From assembly GCA_026260175.1 (NCBI GenBank), contig JAKCWW010001138.1, positions 16,268 to 80,267 on the forward strand: DNA of 64,000 nt. Direction: 5' to 3'. This document shows positions 1-12,689 of the stretch, piece by piece. This stretch comes from Reticulitermes lucifugus. Lineage: Eukaryota > Arthropoda > Insecta > Blattodea > Rhinotermitidae. The first letter of the stretch is position 1; each line of letters opens with the position of its first letter. The translations under genes were made by a program, and so were the position numbers. The notes below the pieces were generated by a model. That model was given only the letters and a program-made list of their open reading frames with translations. It was not told the DNA's origin and searched no databases.

Positions 1-469
1 ACACTTTATACAGTCCAAAGAACAATATTGGTCTATGGTTAACTATTAACACATTCGTAACTGTAGTGTGGGTTGATACACTACTGCATACAAAACAGAC
101 CTATCCTATACACAGACTCTATCCATTTACAGAAACTGTTATTATATGTAAGTGACTGTACCATACTTCAACTCTTCGGTTTCTTCATTTTATTTTGGAA
201 TCAAAAACTGCAATGCGGAACATGGCAACCACGCGAACATCCATCTCGGAGAGACAAGGATAGCAATGCAGTTACTGTAGGCTGAGTAAGGCAAGGCAGA
301 GCTGTGAGTCGGATAAGCACAAAACCTCTAGCTAGATATCTGATTTGTATTTGTCTTATTATGGACAAAAACATGAATACAATATTTTACGTATTATTTC
401 GGAAAAGCTGAAGAAAACACCCCATTTGGGAAACCTAAAAGTAGATGAGATAACAATATTAATATTGAT

Positions 470-560
470 TTTAAAGGCATGAGACTGAGCGCGTTAGCTC
501 GAACCATAGCGCTTCTCACTTGTAATCGACAGATGCCAAGTTCGAACATCAGTCGGGACT
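470..560 (+). repeat. Possible tRNA-like SINE head
   Basis: actgagcgcgttagctcg resembles an A box and ccaagttcgaacatc a B box about 50 bases later. There is no cloverleaf with paired acceptor ends, so this is not a functional tRNA. Confidence 0.3.
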
Positions 561-751
561 ATGACTATCTTGACTCAGGCTTTTCGTTTATTACCTCAGT
601 CCCTCCAAGCAAATGCCTGAACATTGCCCTAAATTTCACTACCGCTTCTTCGTTCCATATTATTTCCAATTCTTTGAATACCACGAACCAATCATTCGGT
701 GCTATGCACTCTGATTTAATGTCTTTGTCTTTAAATAAACTACAAATAAAT

Positions 752-793
752 ACATAAATAAATAAATAATTAATTAAATAAATAAATAAATAT
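752..793. repeat. AAAT microsatellite
   Basis: A run of AAAT units with small interruptions. Confidence 0.9.
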
Positions 794-2779
794 ACAAATT
801 GAAGATTTTGGTAAAGGTGTAAAAGTGCGGGCTAGATTAAACTATTTCACAGTAAATGTAATTTCATGATTGAGACAAGATTTTTTCTCAGTCCCTCAAT
901 TCTAATGAGGGGAATACCGGTAGTACCGCAGTATCTGTAGTACCTAAGTAAGTTACAAGGTTTCCTTTCGTATTAGTTTAAATTTATTATTCACACTTGT
1001 CCTCCAGTCAACAATAATCAGCCTATACAGTGCATAAGAACCCATTAAGTAAAGTAGACAATGTACAATACCCTACACCAAGGTGAAAATTTATTGTAAC
1101 AAATTTTATTACGTCTTTAACTTATACTGACGGCTAACGGAATTTCGCACATTTGGATCATATAAATTACGTTTATGAACATCGAACGTAAAGGAATATA
1201 AATATAAATAGTTCAGATAATTGTAAAATTATGCAGGAAGCTGTTACAGAACTGTTGTGAGAGTTTTGATGCATTTATTTTGGAATTTAATTAATGTTTT
1301 ATGTATAATTTGTTTAGGTTGAATCAAGCACAATATGAAGAAATATATCCACGCTGAGTCCATGTAATAGTGAAGAGAAAACAGTCATTGTGAAAAACGA
1401 TGTTTCAGTCTTTTCAAAAGGCACTTGTGAACGTAACAACCTAAACATACACATACTGCTACGGCTCTTGGTTCACTAACACACGTTCGTGTTAGCTGTA
1501 GTCGATTTTTAATCTAACCCCTTTTCAGTGGCGTAATAATGCCAATGGCAAATTATGAGTTGTTTCGTTGGTCAGTTTAAATTTCGGTACAGTATTATTT
1601 CAGCTAACTAAAATATGTTATCTCTCACGAAATCAGTCGCTCAGTTTCTTTAGACAATAGCCTGGTCAGATTGTAGACAAAGGGCAGATGCCATAAGAAC
1701 TCAGAATGTGTTCAGTATTTTAAGGGAATGGCGTAAAACATGCGTCGCTGGATTGTTACAAATACGTGTAAAGTAGCGTGCAACACACAATCTCCTACTG
1801 TTATATTTCAATATACATGCTATAATCGAATTATTCTTTGACCTCGGAGCGCCTGTCTGATCCTGCATTCAGCGCTCAACCGTACAATTATTGGAAAGTT
1901 ATCAAATTTCATGAGTGCAATTCAAGATCAGAAGTGAAAGAAGTAATGGCTCATTCCTTCTTTTTTTCATCATTTCCGCATTTCCTTTGCCTTTTCGTCT
2001 ATTCCCGTCCTCTCGTCCCCCTTACTTTCCACTTTCACATAGGCCTGTCTTTTTTATTTTCCCTTTCCTGCCTCTTTGTGTGCCTTCTTCTCTCTTTATG
2101 GAAGTTCCGCTTCAAGTTTTGGTTCCGCTGCCCTTGTGAGTGTTTTGTATCTGACATTCTTCAGTCCCAAGAGGTAATATCTGCAATACTCCCTGTTTTC
2201 TATCATGACCCAGTATAAGTAAAACAACCCATGCAGTATAACCTTTTTTATGAAACTAGCAGTAGTTATTTTACACGAGAAATCTACTACATTTTATGGA
2301 ACCCGAAAGTTCATTACCATGTTTAAAAGAACCCGCCACTGACCCCTGTAATACTCAGACTAACACAGCCCGTCACCTCCAAATTTAATTCTTGAAAATC
2401 TGTTTTATTATTTTTTTATCCACGTCTAAATCTTACACGTGCTCTCTTTTTTTAATGTATTTCAACTATTATAAAATCCCACACACTTTATAAACCCGAT
2501 AATACATTACCGCATTCAAAGACCAGCACTTGGTCCTATTCTGAGCCAGCTGAATTAAAGCCAAGTCTCAGGACCTATGTAACATTCTGCAACGTGTTCG
2601 TGTTTTTACGGTAAGGATTCGTTATAGCCACCTCGATCCCTAAAGCGAAAACACCACTACTTGTTGGCTGTCCGTATCCGTATATGTCCCAGCTATCTAC
2701 TACACATGGATCCTCCAACAGAAAACTAAATATGCGCCATTACTAATCACAGACTTACATTAATTTAATAAGTTCTGTT

Positions 2780-2981
2780 ACTTAAAAGTTTTTGGGTTGT
2801 AGCCCGGCGTCAATTTTTGGTGTATAACCAACGTTTCGGGGACACTTGTTTGTCGCATTCCTGAAGATGGGACAAACAAGTGTTCCCGAAACGTTGGTTA
2901 TACACCAAAAATTGAAGCCGGGCTACAACCCAAAATCTTTTAAGCAACATTACGACCACGGTGGAAGCCTTCAATTACATA
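2780..2981 (+). mobile_element. Palindromic Penelope-derived element A
   Basis: Two arms of about 70-80 bases, meeting around 2855, are near-perfect reverse complements (ggttgtagcccggc ... gccgggctacaacc; accaacgtttcgg ... cgaaacgttggt). The right arm carries CTGAAGA, T, GGGA-CA/TG-TCCC, GAAACGTT at 2861-2895. After the right arm comes an acggtggaagccttcaa tail as in Penelope 3' ends. The insert is bounded by a perfect 15-base duplication (ttaataagttctgtt at 2765-2779 and 2982-2996). There is no coding capacity; open frames across it are palindrome artefacts. Confidence 0.8.
2861..2895 (+). ncRNA. Hammerhead-like motif of element A
   Basis: Core CTGAAGA, single T, helix II GGGA-CA against TG-T-TCCC with one bulge, then GAAACGTT. 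The self-complementary ACGT before the cleavage site would suit a dimeric hammerhead. The left arm keeps the GAAACGTT half on the minus strand but has lost CTGAAGATGG. Confidence 0.6.
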
Positions 2982-3329
2982 TTAATAAGTTCTGTTTCAG
3001 AAGGCAGCACTGTAATGGATACGAACTGAAATACCTGATCACAAGCAAGCTCCAGTATTCAAGTACCCACCGAAAAACCGGAAACCTTACTCGGGAAAAG
3101 AAGAAAAAGTCCTTCCAAATCCTATACAATTTATCGATCTTAATTAGTAATTTATATCAGCCTTAACCCTTTAAGGAATAAATTTAATGTAACTTATATT
3201 TAAAGTTCCAGATTATACCGCGCAGTAAACTCATTCTATCTCCCCTACAGCAGGACTGTAAAAGTTTGAACCCTGCGAGGTATTACACGGATTTTACCAA
3301 CACTTCTTCTCTATCTAAATGTCACACAA

Positions 3330-4068
3330 CTTAATGGTACACGCACAACATAATTTTATTTATGCCTACAAGAAACGTACGGCTTTCCATTGCTCCGATT
3401 TTCACGAAACTCACAAATCCTCAACAAAATTATGTGCATACGTTTATACCGAATTTTATCCAAATCGGTTATTAAACGCGAAATGTGTGGATAGAAATTA
3501 AATTTCCTCCGCTACGTAACATACGACGTTCACTGAGCCGATTTTCACAAAATTCTCGGTTGCTTAGCAGCATTCCGTGCCAAATTTCGTTCACGTTCGA
3601 CGAAGAATGTAGCAAATACGGAGCAAATTTCATTTACACCTTTAACAAATTACGCCCTCCAATGTACCAATTTTCACAAAATCGTAACTGGCCAGCTGCA
3701 TTACGTATAGCTCTGGTACACCGATATTCACCTTCGTCGATCAAGATATATGAAACGTACGGATAGAAAATCATCTATGCCCTTAAGAAGCGTTTGCCTT
3801 TCACTACATCAAAATGTACTAAATTCAAAATTCCTCAATGGCGTGATAGGAAGACTTCTTGTACCGAAGTTCATCCAAATCGGCTAAAACGTATGGGAAG
3901 TATGGATAGAAATTCATTTACGATCTTAAGTAACGTATGACTGTCACCGAGACAATTTTCATGAAACTCATGCCTATTATACTCGTAGCACTTTTCACAA
4001 AAACCTCCTACGTCAAACCTTGTGATAATCCAACGAACGGTTGAGTCACTGTAACTAGATACCAAGTG

Positions 4069-4100
<32 letters not shown>

Positions 4101-4102
4101 AA
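3330..4102 (-). repeat. Decayed ~145-base tandem array ending in a GACA microsatellite
   Basis: The word cgattttcacgaaactc and variants starts at about 3396, 3539, 3668, 3818 and 3953, a spacing of 129-150. Companion words (ttcatccaaatcgg; gtatggatagaaatt) recur in phase. The array ends in aacggttgagtcactg and a GACA run at 4069-4102. Open frames in it are artefacts. Confidence 0.75.
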
Positions 4103-4213
4103 TGTCGTTAAGTTCACTAAGGAAAGCCAAAAACCCGTTACATAGCCGTACTGTATAAGAAAATAATCCCTGTTTGTTCTGAGGACTATGCAAGACACGT
4201 AAATTCATTCCGA

Positions 4214-4270
4214 GGGCAGAACGTAGAATTTTTAAAAGTTCTATCTGGTGGTACGTAGAGTAACCATCCT
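4214..4270 (+). repeat. Interspersed repeat block shared with 21183
   Basis: ggcagaacgtagaatttttaa then ctggtggtacgtagagtaacca matches 21183-21240 at roughly four of five positions. Confidence 0.6.
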
Positions 4271-4597
4271 TTAATAAACATCAAATTCTTTACGGTGGTG
4301 ATGCCATGTAGTCTGGTACGTAATTTATGCCTCAATTCCAGGAAACGCTTATCTTCACATTCACGGTGGAGAGAACATCACTTAGTACATAAATCTTCGT
4401 AGTGTCAAAAATAAATAAGATGTAGGTGGTTAAATGTTCAGTCTTGAAGAATAAAACGTAAAGGTGTAGGGATAGAATAAATAGAAGCATTAAAGCATAG
4501 AGGAGAATACATATGTAGAGTTGGCTTAGAGGTAAAATATGGCTTCAATCCCAAGAGCAGAATCAGCCAACCTGGATAAGGCTTCTCGTGTACGTTT

Positions 4598-4715
4598 TCA
4601 GGTTTTCACGCCGAGGACCAGTCAGTTTGTGATCTTCTGGGTACTTACAGCGTGTACGGTTGTAGGCTGACACCAACGTTTCGCAGTAACATGCTGCTTC
4701 CATCTTCAGGGTTAA
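4598..4715 (-). mobile_element. Penelope-type 3' end with hammerhead-like motif
   Basis: Minus strand order: CTGAAGA core at 4703-4709, GCAG/CTGC stem, GAAACGTT at 4675-4682, then an agaagatc segment and a gcgtgaaaacctgaaaac tail near 4600. This order matches the right arms of the palindromic elements and the copy at 25530-25624. Helix II has lost its basal pairs. Confidence 0.55.
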
Positions 4716-4721
4716 AGTAGA

Positions 4722-6640
4722 GAAAGATAAACATTAATTTAATAGGGCTGCCAGTTGCATACATTAGATAATATCAACAGCAGGCAATGAAATATGAGAT
4801 TGGAGCATTGATGAAATAATAATGACGGGAAAAAGCCCTCCCAGTGCCAACTTTGTCTATCACGTATCCCTCAGAAGATGGCCTGAGTTCGAGTCCAGAC
4901 CTTAGCGGTGAGAAGTCGACGACTCAAGGCCTGCGCCATGACAAGGCATAGGATTGAAATAGTAGGGTCCAAACAGACGCGAAGTAATTAGAGTAACAAA
5001 CAAACTAACTAATTAACTAACTACCTAACTACCTAGCGGCGGAGATTTACACGAAGTGCATGTCAAAGTCCTGTGGACCGCACAGTCATTCGTGCATTTG
5101 AAAAGTGTTGCTGGACTACGACACGGAATGCGCTTACCTGAACGGATTTATTGCCTTGACTAAGGGCCTCGATTTCGTCATAATAAAAACTGTAACTAAA
5201 AATGGCGTTACGTTCTTCAGGGGAAAAGAAAACTGGTTTCATTGATGCATGAAATTTGAAAGAAGATTAGCTCGGGCACGTAGACTGAAGGTATTTGCGA
5301 CCTGACAGATCAAGTCCGTGACTGAAGCTGCGAGAGGGATATGCGGATATCCGGATATTTGTCCTCTCGGCTGGGCCACGTTTCCACAGACGGCCTGGAC
5401 TGGTCTGCCAATTTCCAGTCACTTTCGGTTAAGTCCTCACGCGACTTTGGCCAGCCCTTTTTCGGCAGAAGAGTCTTCAATGTTGCCGAAACATGTGGTC
5501 CCCGCACCAGCTGACTTTGAGTGGAAAACCTCCGTCAGTGCTACCGTGTGGTCGGCCAAATTAGAACTTCCAAATCCTGATAAAATTGTTTGATATGAGA
5601 ATAAACGTACTGACACGCACGCAGGTACGCACCCACACACACATACACAATGGGATATCTATATGAACCATGCAATGTGATGCTGTTTATAATTAACTTG
5701 TGTATTTTACGCCGGTGCTGTGCATACAATAGCTCATTCTTTCAGACCAAATTCAGTAGATGGGCCCCACACTTTCACCCGAGGACAGAAACAGATCCAG
5801 TTTCCGAAATGTATTGCTTTTGGAACACCAGACGATAGATACATCGCAGAAACCGTGCAGTTCTATGGAATATGGATCATTCATTACGGACAGATAAATA
5901 ATAAAGACCTGTGGGAAATGCCTATCCCACAACCAGGATTAAATCCTTCACGTTGAACGAAAAGTTACTCGTACTTAGCTTGCATGTTCAGTGTAACCGT
6001 GGCTTCAAACTGCTCTTAAAAGGCTATATGTGCAATGGTAAATCAATGGAAGAGTTATCTCTCGCAATCCTAGCCACATATTGGATATGGGAAATTCTTC
6101 CTTTGAATTTAACAAGAGAAGCAAAACGTAACACTGAGACGCCTTCCCGTAACCATTGTTACCGTGGAAGAGCAATAAGTATTACATATGCTGAATGTGT
6201 TTCTGTAGCCTTAGTTATCCAGCATGAAAAGGCATGCGCGGTATTATAATAAGTGACGTAATTACACGGAAGTGTAGCCATCATTCCAAGCGTATGAACG
6301 CCGAACTTTAATTTATTACCAAGCATGACAGACAACCGCTCCAGGAAAGAGCATCTCTCAGGAGAGCAAATTTAAATTGTTATGTAAATTTGTATTAACA
6401 TGCTACCCGCTGAGCAATGCACATAATCGCTTGAATTCTTGTAAATTTCCTTTGTGTTCGCAGTAGGCAGACTGTTGTCTAATTACTGTCTTGAAATATT
6501 CATGAAACTTGAAACATAACCCCTTATCCTCACAAACCCTGTACTGCCAATTATATCATGTGCCCCTCTATGTTCCTTACTATTTGGCACAAACTATCTT
6601 CTCTTCAATACCTCATTCTTCACTCAAACCCTATAGTATA
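4722..6640. other. No gene recognised
   Basis: A GC-richer island at 5290-5600 has open frames on both strands (about 91, 67 and 65 codons) without a known domain; a repeat remnant is more likely than a gene. The rest is AT-rich. Confidence 0.45.
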
Positions 6641-6644
6641 ATCG

Positions 6645-6875
6645 GTATAGTGACTAGGATGCCGATTGGATGACTGAGGAATAGTGGTTCAATTCCCGGC
6701 AGGGGCAAGAGCTTCCTCTTTTCTCTAAAAGTTTCAGTGTGGTTCTGGGGCCCACCCAGCACTCGAACCAACAGAATACGTAAGGGGAATTATTTCCCTG
6801 GGGTACAAACAGCCGAAGAGTAAAACTCACTACACCCTTTCATCCAGTGTAGAAGCCAAGAATGAATGGAGCTAA
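6645..6875 (+). mobile_element. SINE type C, divergent
   Basis: ggtatagtgactaggatg head, B box ggttcaattcccggcaggg, cacccagcactcgaacc and a degraded 3' part. Similar only in order of blocks. Confidence 0.5.
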
Positions 6876-7362
6876 ATTTCTCCTCCCCCAATACGTTTTC
6901 AAGGCGTCCACAGGGACAACTTCACTTTGAACATCCTTCACTCAAAAGCAGTTAATACTGTACACATATGTGAACCATTAATTTGGTAATTAAATTATTA
7001 AATAATTTACTGAATCCATGGTTTGTTTACTGAGTATATGATCGACTAAATGATTAATACACTGACTGCAACATTAACTAATGTCACGTCACTTATTCCC
7101 TCACTTAATTAAAGCTTCTTGTTCGAGTGGGATTATTAACTGACACGTCAAGACATTAATTATCTTACTGACTATCGTCTGAATATCTTAATTGACATTT
7201 CTGTGCCGCAGACTTATTTACACGCCCTTTGATAAATTAAAATGTATTACTCGAATCTGTCAGGTACGTTGATTTACTTTACACATATTTTATGTTACGT
7301 TACGCTCTGTCCTAGATTCACATGTAAGACCATGGATGAATTCTTTGGAACATTTAAATAAA

Positions 7363-7615
7363 TGGCCGGTCCCAGTCGCCGCGTGTAGGTTTCCAGCCGC
7401 TCGCTTGCTGGGATTGCGGGTTTGCATCCCGCCGGGAGCATGGATGTCTATCTCTTTGGAATGCTGTGTGTTGTGTAGGTAGTGGTCTGTGCGAGGGGCC
7501 GATCCCTCGTCCAGAAGAGTCCTACCGAGTGTGGTGTGTATGACAGTGTGTGATCTCGAAACCTCAACTAGGCGGCCTAGGCCCGAGTGGGGCTTTTGCG
7601 CCACAGGAAAAAACT
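7363..7615 (+). mobile_element. SINE type B
   Basis: A tRNA-like head with a degenerate B box (gggtttgcatcccgccggg), then gcatggatgtctatctc, a gccgatccctcgtccaga segment, ggcctaggcccgag and a gcgccacag end before an A-rich tail. Open frames on both strands here come from the SINE. Confidence 0.75.
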
Positions 7616-8190
7616 TAAAAAACGGAACAATTTGTGGTGAACTTACGTTACTTCGGACAAAGACAAAACTAAACTTTTACGCAAAATGGGAGACATATAC
7701 TGAGTAGCTGAGAAACTGTTCGCTCCTCTAAAGGTCTCGGTTACGTAAATTTGGTTATATTAAAGACAAATAGAGGCTGCTTTGACGATCACATCATTGT
7801 GGAACATGGCTGACAATCATTGACGAAATTTCAGACTTCAAAAGCGATTCGAAACGTATATTCCTGCGGTCAATTACTCAAAGCAATGACGCACTTTCAA
7901 ATGCGTATCCTGTCACTTTCAGGCGCGTTCGCAGAACAGTTCCACAGAGCGATCACTAGCCTCGTCATATTTTACGCCCGTCTGTCGACATGTAACAATG
8001 CCACTCCGACCAGACGGAATTTTCGTGAAAATTTATATTTGGGACATTTACTAAACGTTGTTGGTACCTTCCATTTTGCTCAAAATCAGATAAAAAATTG
8101 CAAGCACTTTAGATGGAGAAATACGTACATGTGATTCGTGTCAATTATTGAGAGAGTGTTCTCTGTTAGGAACGTACTAAAGCCAAAGAA

Positions 8191-8468
8191 GGGCCGTGCC
8201 AAGGCTCAGGAGGTTAGTCGCCGGCCTCTAACCGCGGAGGTCTGGGTTCGATCCCGGGTCAGTCCATGTGGGATTTGTGGTGGACAAAGTGGCACTGGGA
8301 CAGATTTTTTCCCGAGTACTTCGGTTTCTCCTGTAAATTTGATTCCACCGTTACTCCATTACAAGGAAAAACGAAAAACTAATCACTTTCATCACAGGGT
8401 TGGACAATAAACCTCAAGGCTGCGGTGCGTCTGTAGCATCTGCTGCGGGGCCGTTCACCACACACAAA
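8191..8468 (+). mobile_element. SINE type A, full length
   Basis: A tRNA-like head has an A-box-like region and a B box (gggttcgatcccgggtc). The body reads gggatttgtggtggacaaagtggcactggg, found also at 9389 and 23008. It is bounded by a perfect 12-base duplication aaagccaaagaa at 8179-8190 and 8469-8480, giving a 278-base unit. Confidence 0.8.
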
Positions 8469-9386
8469 AAAGCCAAAGAAACAACTGATAAAATCTCGCC
8501 TTTTACGGATCACCCTGGAAGGAAAACATCGTGCCCTTTAGGAGGCACGTACAGGAAACATGATACCTTGCTATTTACGAGAAATACTACAAGAAATACA
8601 TCCCGACGATTGGGGGGTAAATACAAGAAATAAGGAAGAACTACAGACGCCAGGTAACAGCAAAAGATCTAAAAAAAGACGGATCCAAACAAAAAGGATC
8701 TAAACATAAAAACCCATTCGAAAATTAAATGAAACTGTAATTGTGTTTAGACTGCATTAAAAGTAATCACGAATAACAGGAACATTCGAAATAACAGAGT
8801 TAATAACACAGCGACAGCACCAAAAGTGTAACAACTTCCGAGCACTTTCTAACTTTTAATAGAATTGCCATCAGCAAGGCTAAGACAGCCGTGCTAATGC
8901 GGCAACTTCTCCGACAGCTGTGTCCAAGTGACAGTCTGAACTTTGTTCTGCAGGCGTTAGGAGCTGCTGATGAAGGTGGCTGGCTCATGGCTTTCCGTTC
9001 AATTTTTGTATGACTTCGTACGTCTGTCAGTAAGAGGAAAAATTTTCAATAAAGGCACCCTAAAATTAGAAAGTAAGTGTGATGCTAGAAGAAAGAGGTT
9101 TCCTTTCGGGACATGAGGTTTTCAGTTTGGCGGCTATGAAAAATACAGTCTTCTAGGATAGGATACCGTGTAGTCTGGTAGAAATTTATCGTAAGTTTAT
9201 CCTAGGGCAAATAACCTGCAGTAACCACTGGATAGCTCGGTGGGCCCCACATTCGGTCTCTACGAGGCCGACAAAGGAGAAATTTCCACTCGCAAGAAAC
9301 TGAACCCTGGTTTTTAGAGCCTCCAAATCTAGGCGTTATTTGGGAGAAAATATATTGGGGGGGGGGCGGTTGAACATCAATATATT

Positions 9387-9475
9387 GGGCCAGTCCATTT
9401 GGGATTTGTGGTGGACAAAGTGGCACTGGGCCAGGTTTCTCTCCGAGTACGCCGGGTTTACCTCGTCAATGTTTT
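9387..9475 (+). mobile_element. SINE type A, body fragment
   Basis: Starts at gggccagtccatttgggat and runs through the ggtggacaaagtggcactgggcc body. The tRNA-like head is missing. A poly-G run at 9357-9366 lies just upstream. Confidence 0.7.
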
Positions 9476-9539
9476 CCACCAACGTAGCACACTCACATTT
9501 CATTCATCTGCAACAGGATATTTAGCTACCGACAGCATC

Positions 9540-9574
9540 GTTAAATCAAAACTTCTTTCTAGGTTTGATTTAAC
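9540..9574. repeat. Perfect 11-base hairpin
   Basis: gttaaatcaaa at 9540-9550 and tttgatttaac at 9564-9574 around a 13-base loop, just 3' of the SINE type A fragment. Confidence 0.5.
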
Positions 9575-10288
9575 AGGACAAAGCACGTGAATGAGTGTTG
9601 TGATCATGGACAAGGCGGCCAGAGCCTGTTCGTAGGACATGCCTATATTTCAGAACAGACGTCACGACGAGACTGGTAACAGACATTTTAATAGCACGCA
9701 GCTACGGTTTAAAATCTCAGTGAATTTAATATAATCCGGTATAAAATCTATTTAATTAAACGGTTCTAAATTGCTTGATACTGAATGGCTTGAACCTTCC
9801 ACTCAGTACGTCATATGGCATTGGGTGTTACCGTTGTAATGACACAGGTCTTCGCTGAAGAGCCCCGCTGCTTTTTCTGTAATGAGGTGCTTCAAATTAC
9901 AGACTTTATATTGCTTGGCTGCAAATTAAGTTATTTACAGTTCCTTTACTGTTCCTTGCACCTCTTTGTCGAGACAATTACATGACAATATCTAATTGAG
10001 CTTCTCTAACATGTTGTTTTAATTGAATTTGATTATCGCATGAGTGACGTTTCTAACACAAACATGTCTTTCATTTCTAACACTTTCAGGGCTCGTTCCT
10101 ACTGCAAGACACGTTCTTATGTCCGTATAATATTTTTTATCACTATTATATACAAACGAATATTCTCTTCCATTATTTCCGCACATTGTGTTCAGTTCAA
10201 CACAAAGTTCTCTTATTTTATATTTTCGTTATTTTGGAATAATTAGTATCATTTTCGACACACTAATTTCTCTAATTCCCAGAAAAAT

Positions 10289-10537
10289 TGGCCGCGCCGT
10301 CTAAAGCGTGGGTCTGCCGCCGCTCACTTGCTGGGATTGCGGGTTCGAATCCCGCCGGGGTTATGGATGTCTGTCTCTTATGTATGTTGTGTGCTGTCAG
10401 GTACAGGTCTCTGCGAGGAGCTGATCCCTCGTCCAGAGGAATCCTACGGAGTGTAGTGTGCCTAAATGTGTCTGATCTAGAAACTTGGATAATGACGCGG
10501 CCTAGGCACGAATAGGGCGGTTGCGCCACAGAAAAAA
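10289..10537 (+). mobile_element. SINE type B
   Basis: Head with B box (gcgggttcgaatcccgccggg), the ggatgtctgtctctta segment, ctgatccctcgtccaga, and an end at ggttgcgccacag plus an A run. Well preserved. Confidence 0.8.
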
Positions 10538-11880
10538 AAGAAAATTTTCATGCAAATTAATAATAACAAAAATATTTCGATTATCCCCGCTTCAGACAAT
10601 GGCGAGGAATAATATCTCGCGTATATACTCGTATGTACAGGGAGTATTGTCCAAATGAGTTTCGGGTACCACAAGTTTATTTCTGGTTTGTTTAGTTGAG
10701 GTTTTGTATAATTATAACAATTAGAAAGAGGCAATTTAAAGCAAGACAGAATCACGGAAATGATTTAAAGGTTACTCTTATGACTGCTGTAGGCTCGGGA
10801 AGTGCCGCTTGGGACACTGTACATTCCAGTACGTGGTCTCTGGCTAGGTTCCAGTGTGAAAAAGCTCAATAACAAAGCTACCCCTGAAAAGGGGGTGAGC
10901 GGCTCGCTGCGTTCCGGGGGTTGGTGTTGGAGCAAGACAGAGCGCGTTGCTCAACTACTGCATCAGAGCCCCGGGCCAAGCTAAAACCAACCCCCCCGTC
11001 ATCACTCAACCATACAAACACACATTCCAAAACCGAGTGGCCTGCGCTTTTAAACTCTTAGGTGAGTTCGAGAAACTTCACATTACGAGATGTTTAAAAG
11101 CGATACCATAGTATGAAAAGTTACAATCCGATACAGAGTTTATATGATACATGGATTACGCTCCGTAGTACCGAGAAGCGTAGTTGGAACTAAGAAAGAG
11201 GGAGTAACAGGAGGATGGAGATGATTACACAAACACCGAGCTTCAGCATTTTTAATGTTAACCAAATATTCTTGTGGTAAACAAATCAAGGCGGATTATT
11301 AGGATGGTATATACATAACAAAGGACAGAGATGACGAATTCAAGATATTAATCTGAATATCTAAAGGGAAGATAACACTCGGGAGACATAGTCATAAATG
11401 GAAGAAAAGTAACAAACATTATATCATAAAACATATAGAAAGTCATAGCAGTGAAGATTATAAATCTCAAAATAAAGAATTAAATTGAAATTAGAGGGGT
11501 GGGTTGTATTACAGGATCTTATATACAGTTGTTAAAAAATAATAAATAAAATTGAATACTTTCCAAATTATTTACATACGTTGAATGAAGTTCTTGGAGT
11601 TTTATCAACGTTTTGGATACAATAACGTGTAAAAGACCTTTAAGTTATTTTGATAAATTAATGTTAATATTATTATATTAAAATGTCTCTGATGATGACG
11701 CGGTAAAGTCGACATATATATAGATCAGAATTTAATAATGTGTAAAAAAAAGATTATTTTAACAGCACGCAGCATTCAGTTCCATATTGCTTGGAATGTG
11801 GAATAATTAAAAAATATTCTCCAACACAAAATTATTGCAATGCCTATCACAGCAAAGGGGCGTGGTGTGTGAGTTGCACT
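10538..11880. other. No gene recognised
   Basis: A short GC-rich block at 10862-10985 stands out against AT-rich flanks. Its frames show no known domain. Confidence 0.45.
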
Positions 11881-12144
11881 TAACACTGAGGCCGTGAGCG
11901 TATCAAGGCACTGACAGGCAGCAGATTCCTCAGAAACGTCGATACCTATCTACCAACTACACGATTTCATATCGCAAAAGAAACTGCTCATTGTAATGAC
12001 AACCCAAAAAATGCAAGCTGAAATAGAGGTAGCAGGTCCTTCCGAAACATCGGCGAAACTTGTAGCAGACTAGGTCCTTCCGTCTCAGAATACAGTATCA
12101 TCCGGCACACTTTTACCTTTGCTGTGACTAAGAAGTTTGCCTGC

Positions 12145-12312
12145 AGCTTTTGGGATGCGATGCTACGTTATATGGAAGGAATTTATCGATATTTCGAAGG
12201 ATTGTATTTCTTACATGTCCAGTGAGAAGAGAACACTGAAGATGACGACAGCAACATCTTCCGAACGTCGGTAAGTCTCTACCGGGCTGCATGACATCAC
12301 ATCCTAGCAAGC
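12145..12312 (+). mobile_element. Palindromic Penelope-derived element E (decayed)
   Basis: The left arm at 12145-12200 (gcttttgggatgcgatg ... atttcgaagg) aligns imperfectly with the reverse complement of 12259-12312. The right arm begins with CTGAAGA at 12236-12242 and GAACGTC at 12263-12269, one A short of the hammerhead GAAA. Confidence 0.5.
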
Positions 12313-12689
12313 TGTATAATCTGCCTTGCTGATTGGAAATGACCTGCGCTCCTAAGGTCATTTTACTTTACAACACGCTTTTAAAATGTAAGACTTTTAT
12401 TGGAAATGTACGTACGTACAAGATATTCTTTACGAAAGACAGAAGAACACTAGCCATGCAGACTATAACTCTGGCAATCGGAAGCAGGACCGTCACGTCC
12501 TCTTTACAAAACGCCACGGGGCTTTTCCTTCAAGAAGGTTCGCATCGCTTGTTACGTAACAAGGATCTTCTATACGGACGCACATTACTCAAACGCGATT
12601 TCAAAGCATGCTTTACACACACACCAACAGATTATACTATTTCCAGGCAGGATAGATTTACACTCTTACATACGAATGGGTAGAATCCT

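Larger units (their letters stand above)
1..2764. other. Gene-free AT-rich region
   Basis: Apart from the tRNA-like segment near 500 and an AAAT run, I see no gene. Overlapping plus-strand frames at 1838-2218 lie in a pyrimidine-rich tract and look compositional. Confidence 0.5.

Noticed and set aside
2846-3166. 106-codon plus-strand open frame
   Set aside because: It spans the palindromic element and its flank; the frame is open only because of the repeat and has no domain.
8210-8270. Apparent tRNA gene
   Set aside because: A and B boxes belong to a SINE head; the acceptor stem does not pair and the same sequence recurs at 22931 with a SINE body.
12333-12683. 116-codon plus-strand open frame
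   Set aside because: No domain, no splice or start context, and it begins at the edge of a palindromic element; chance frame.
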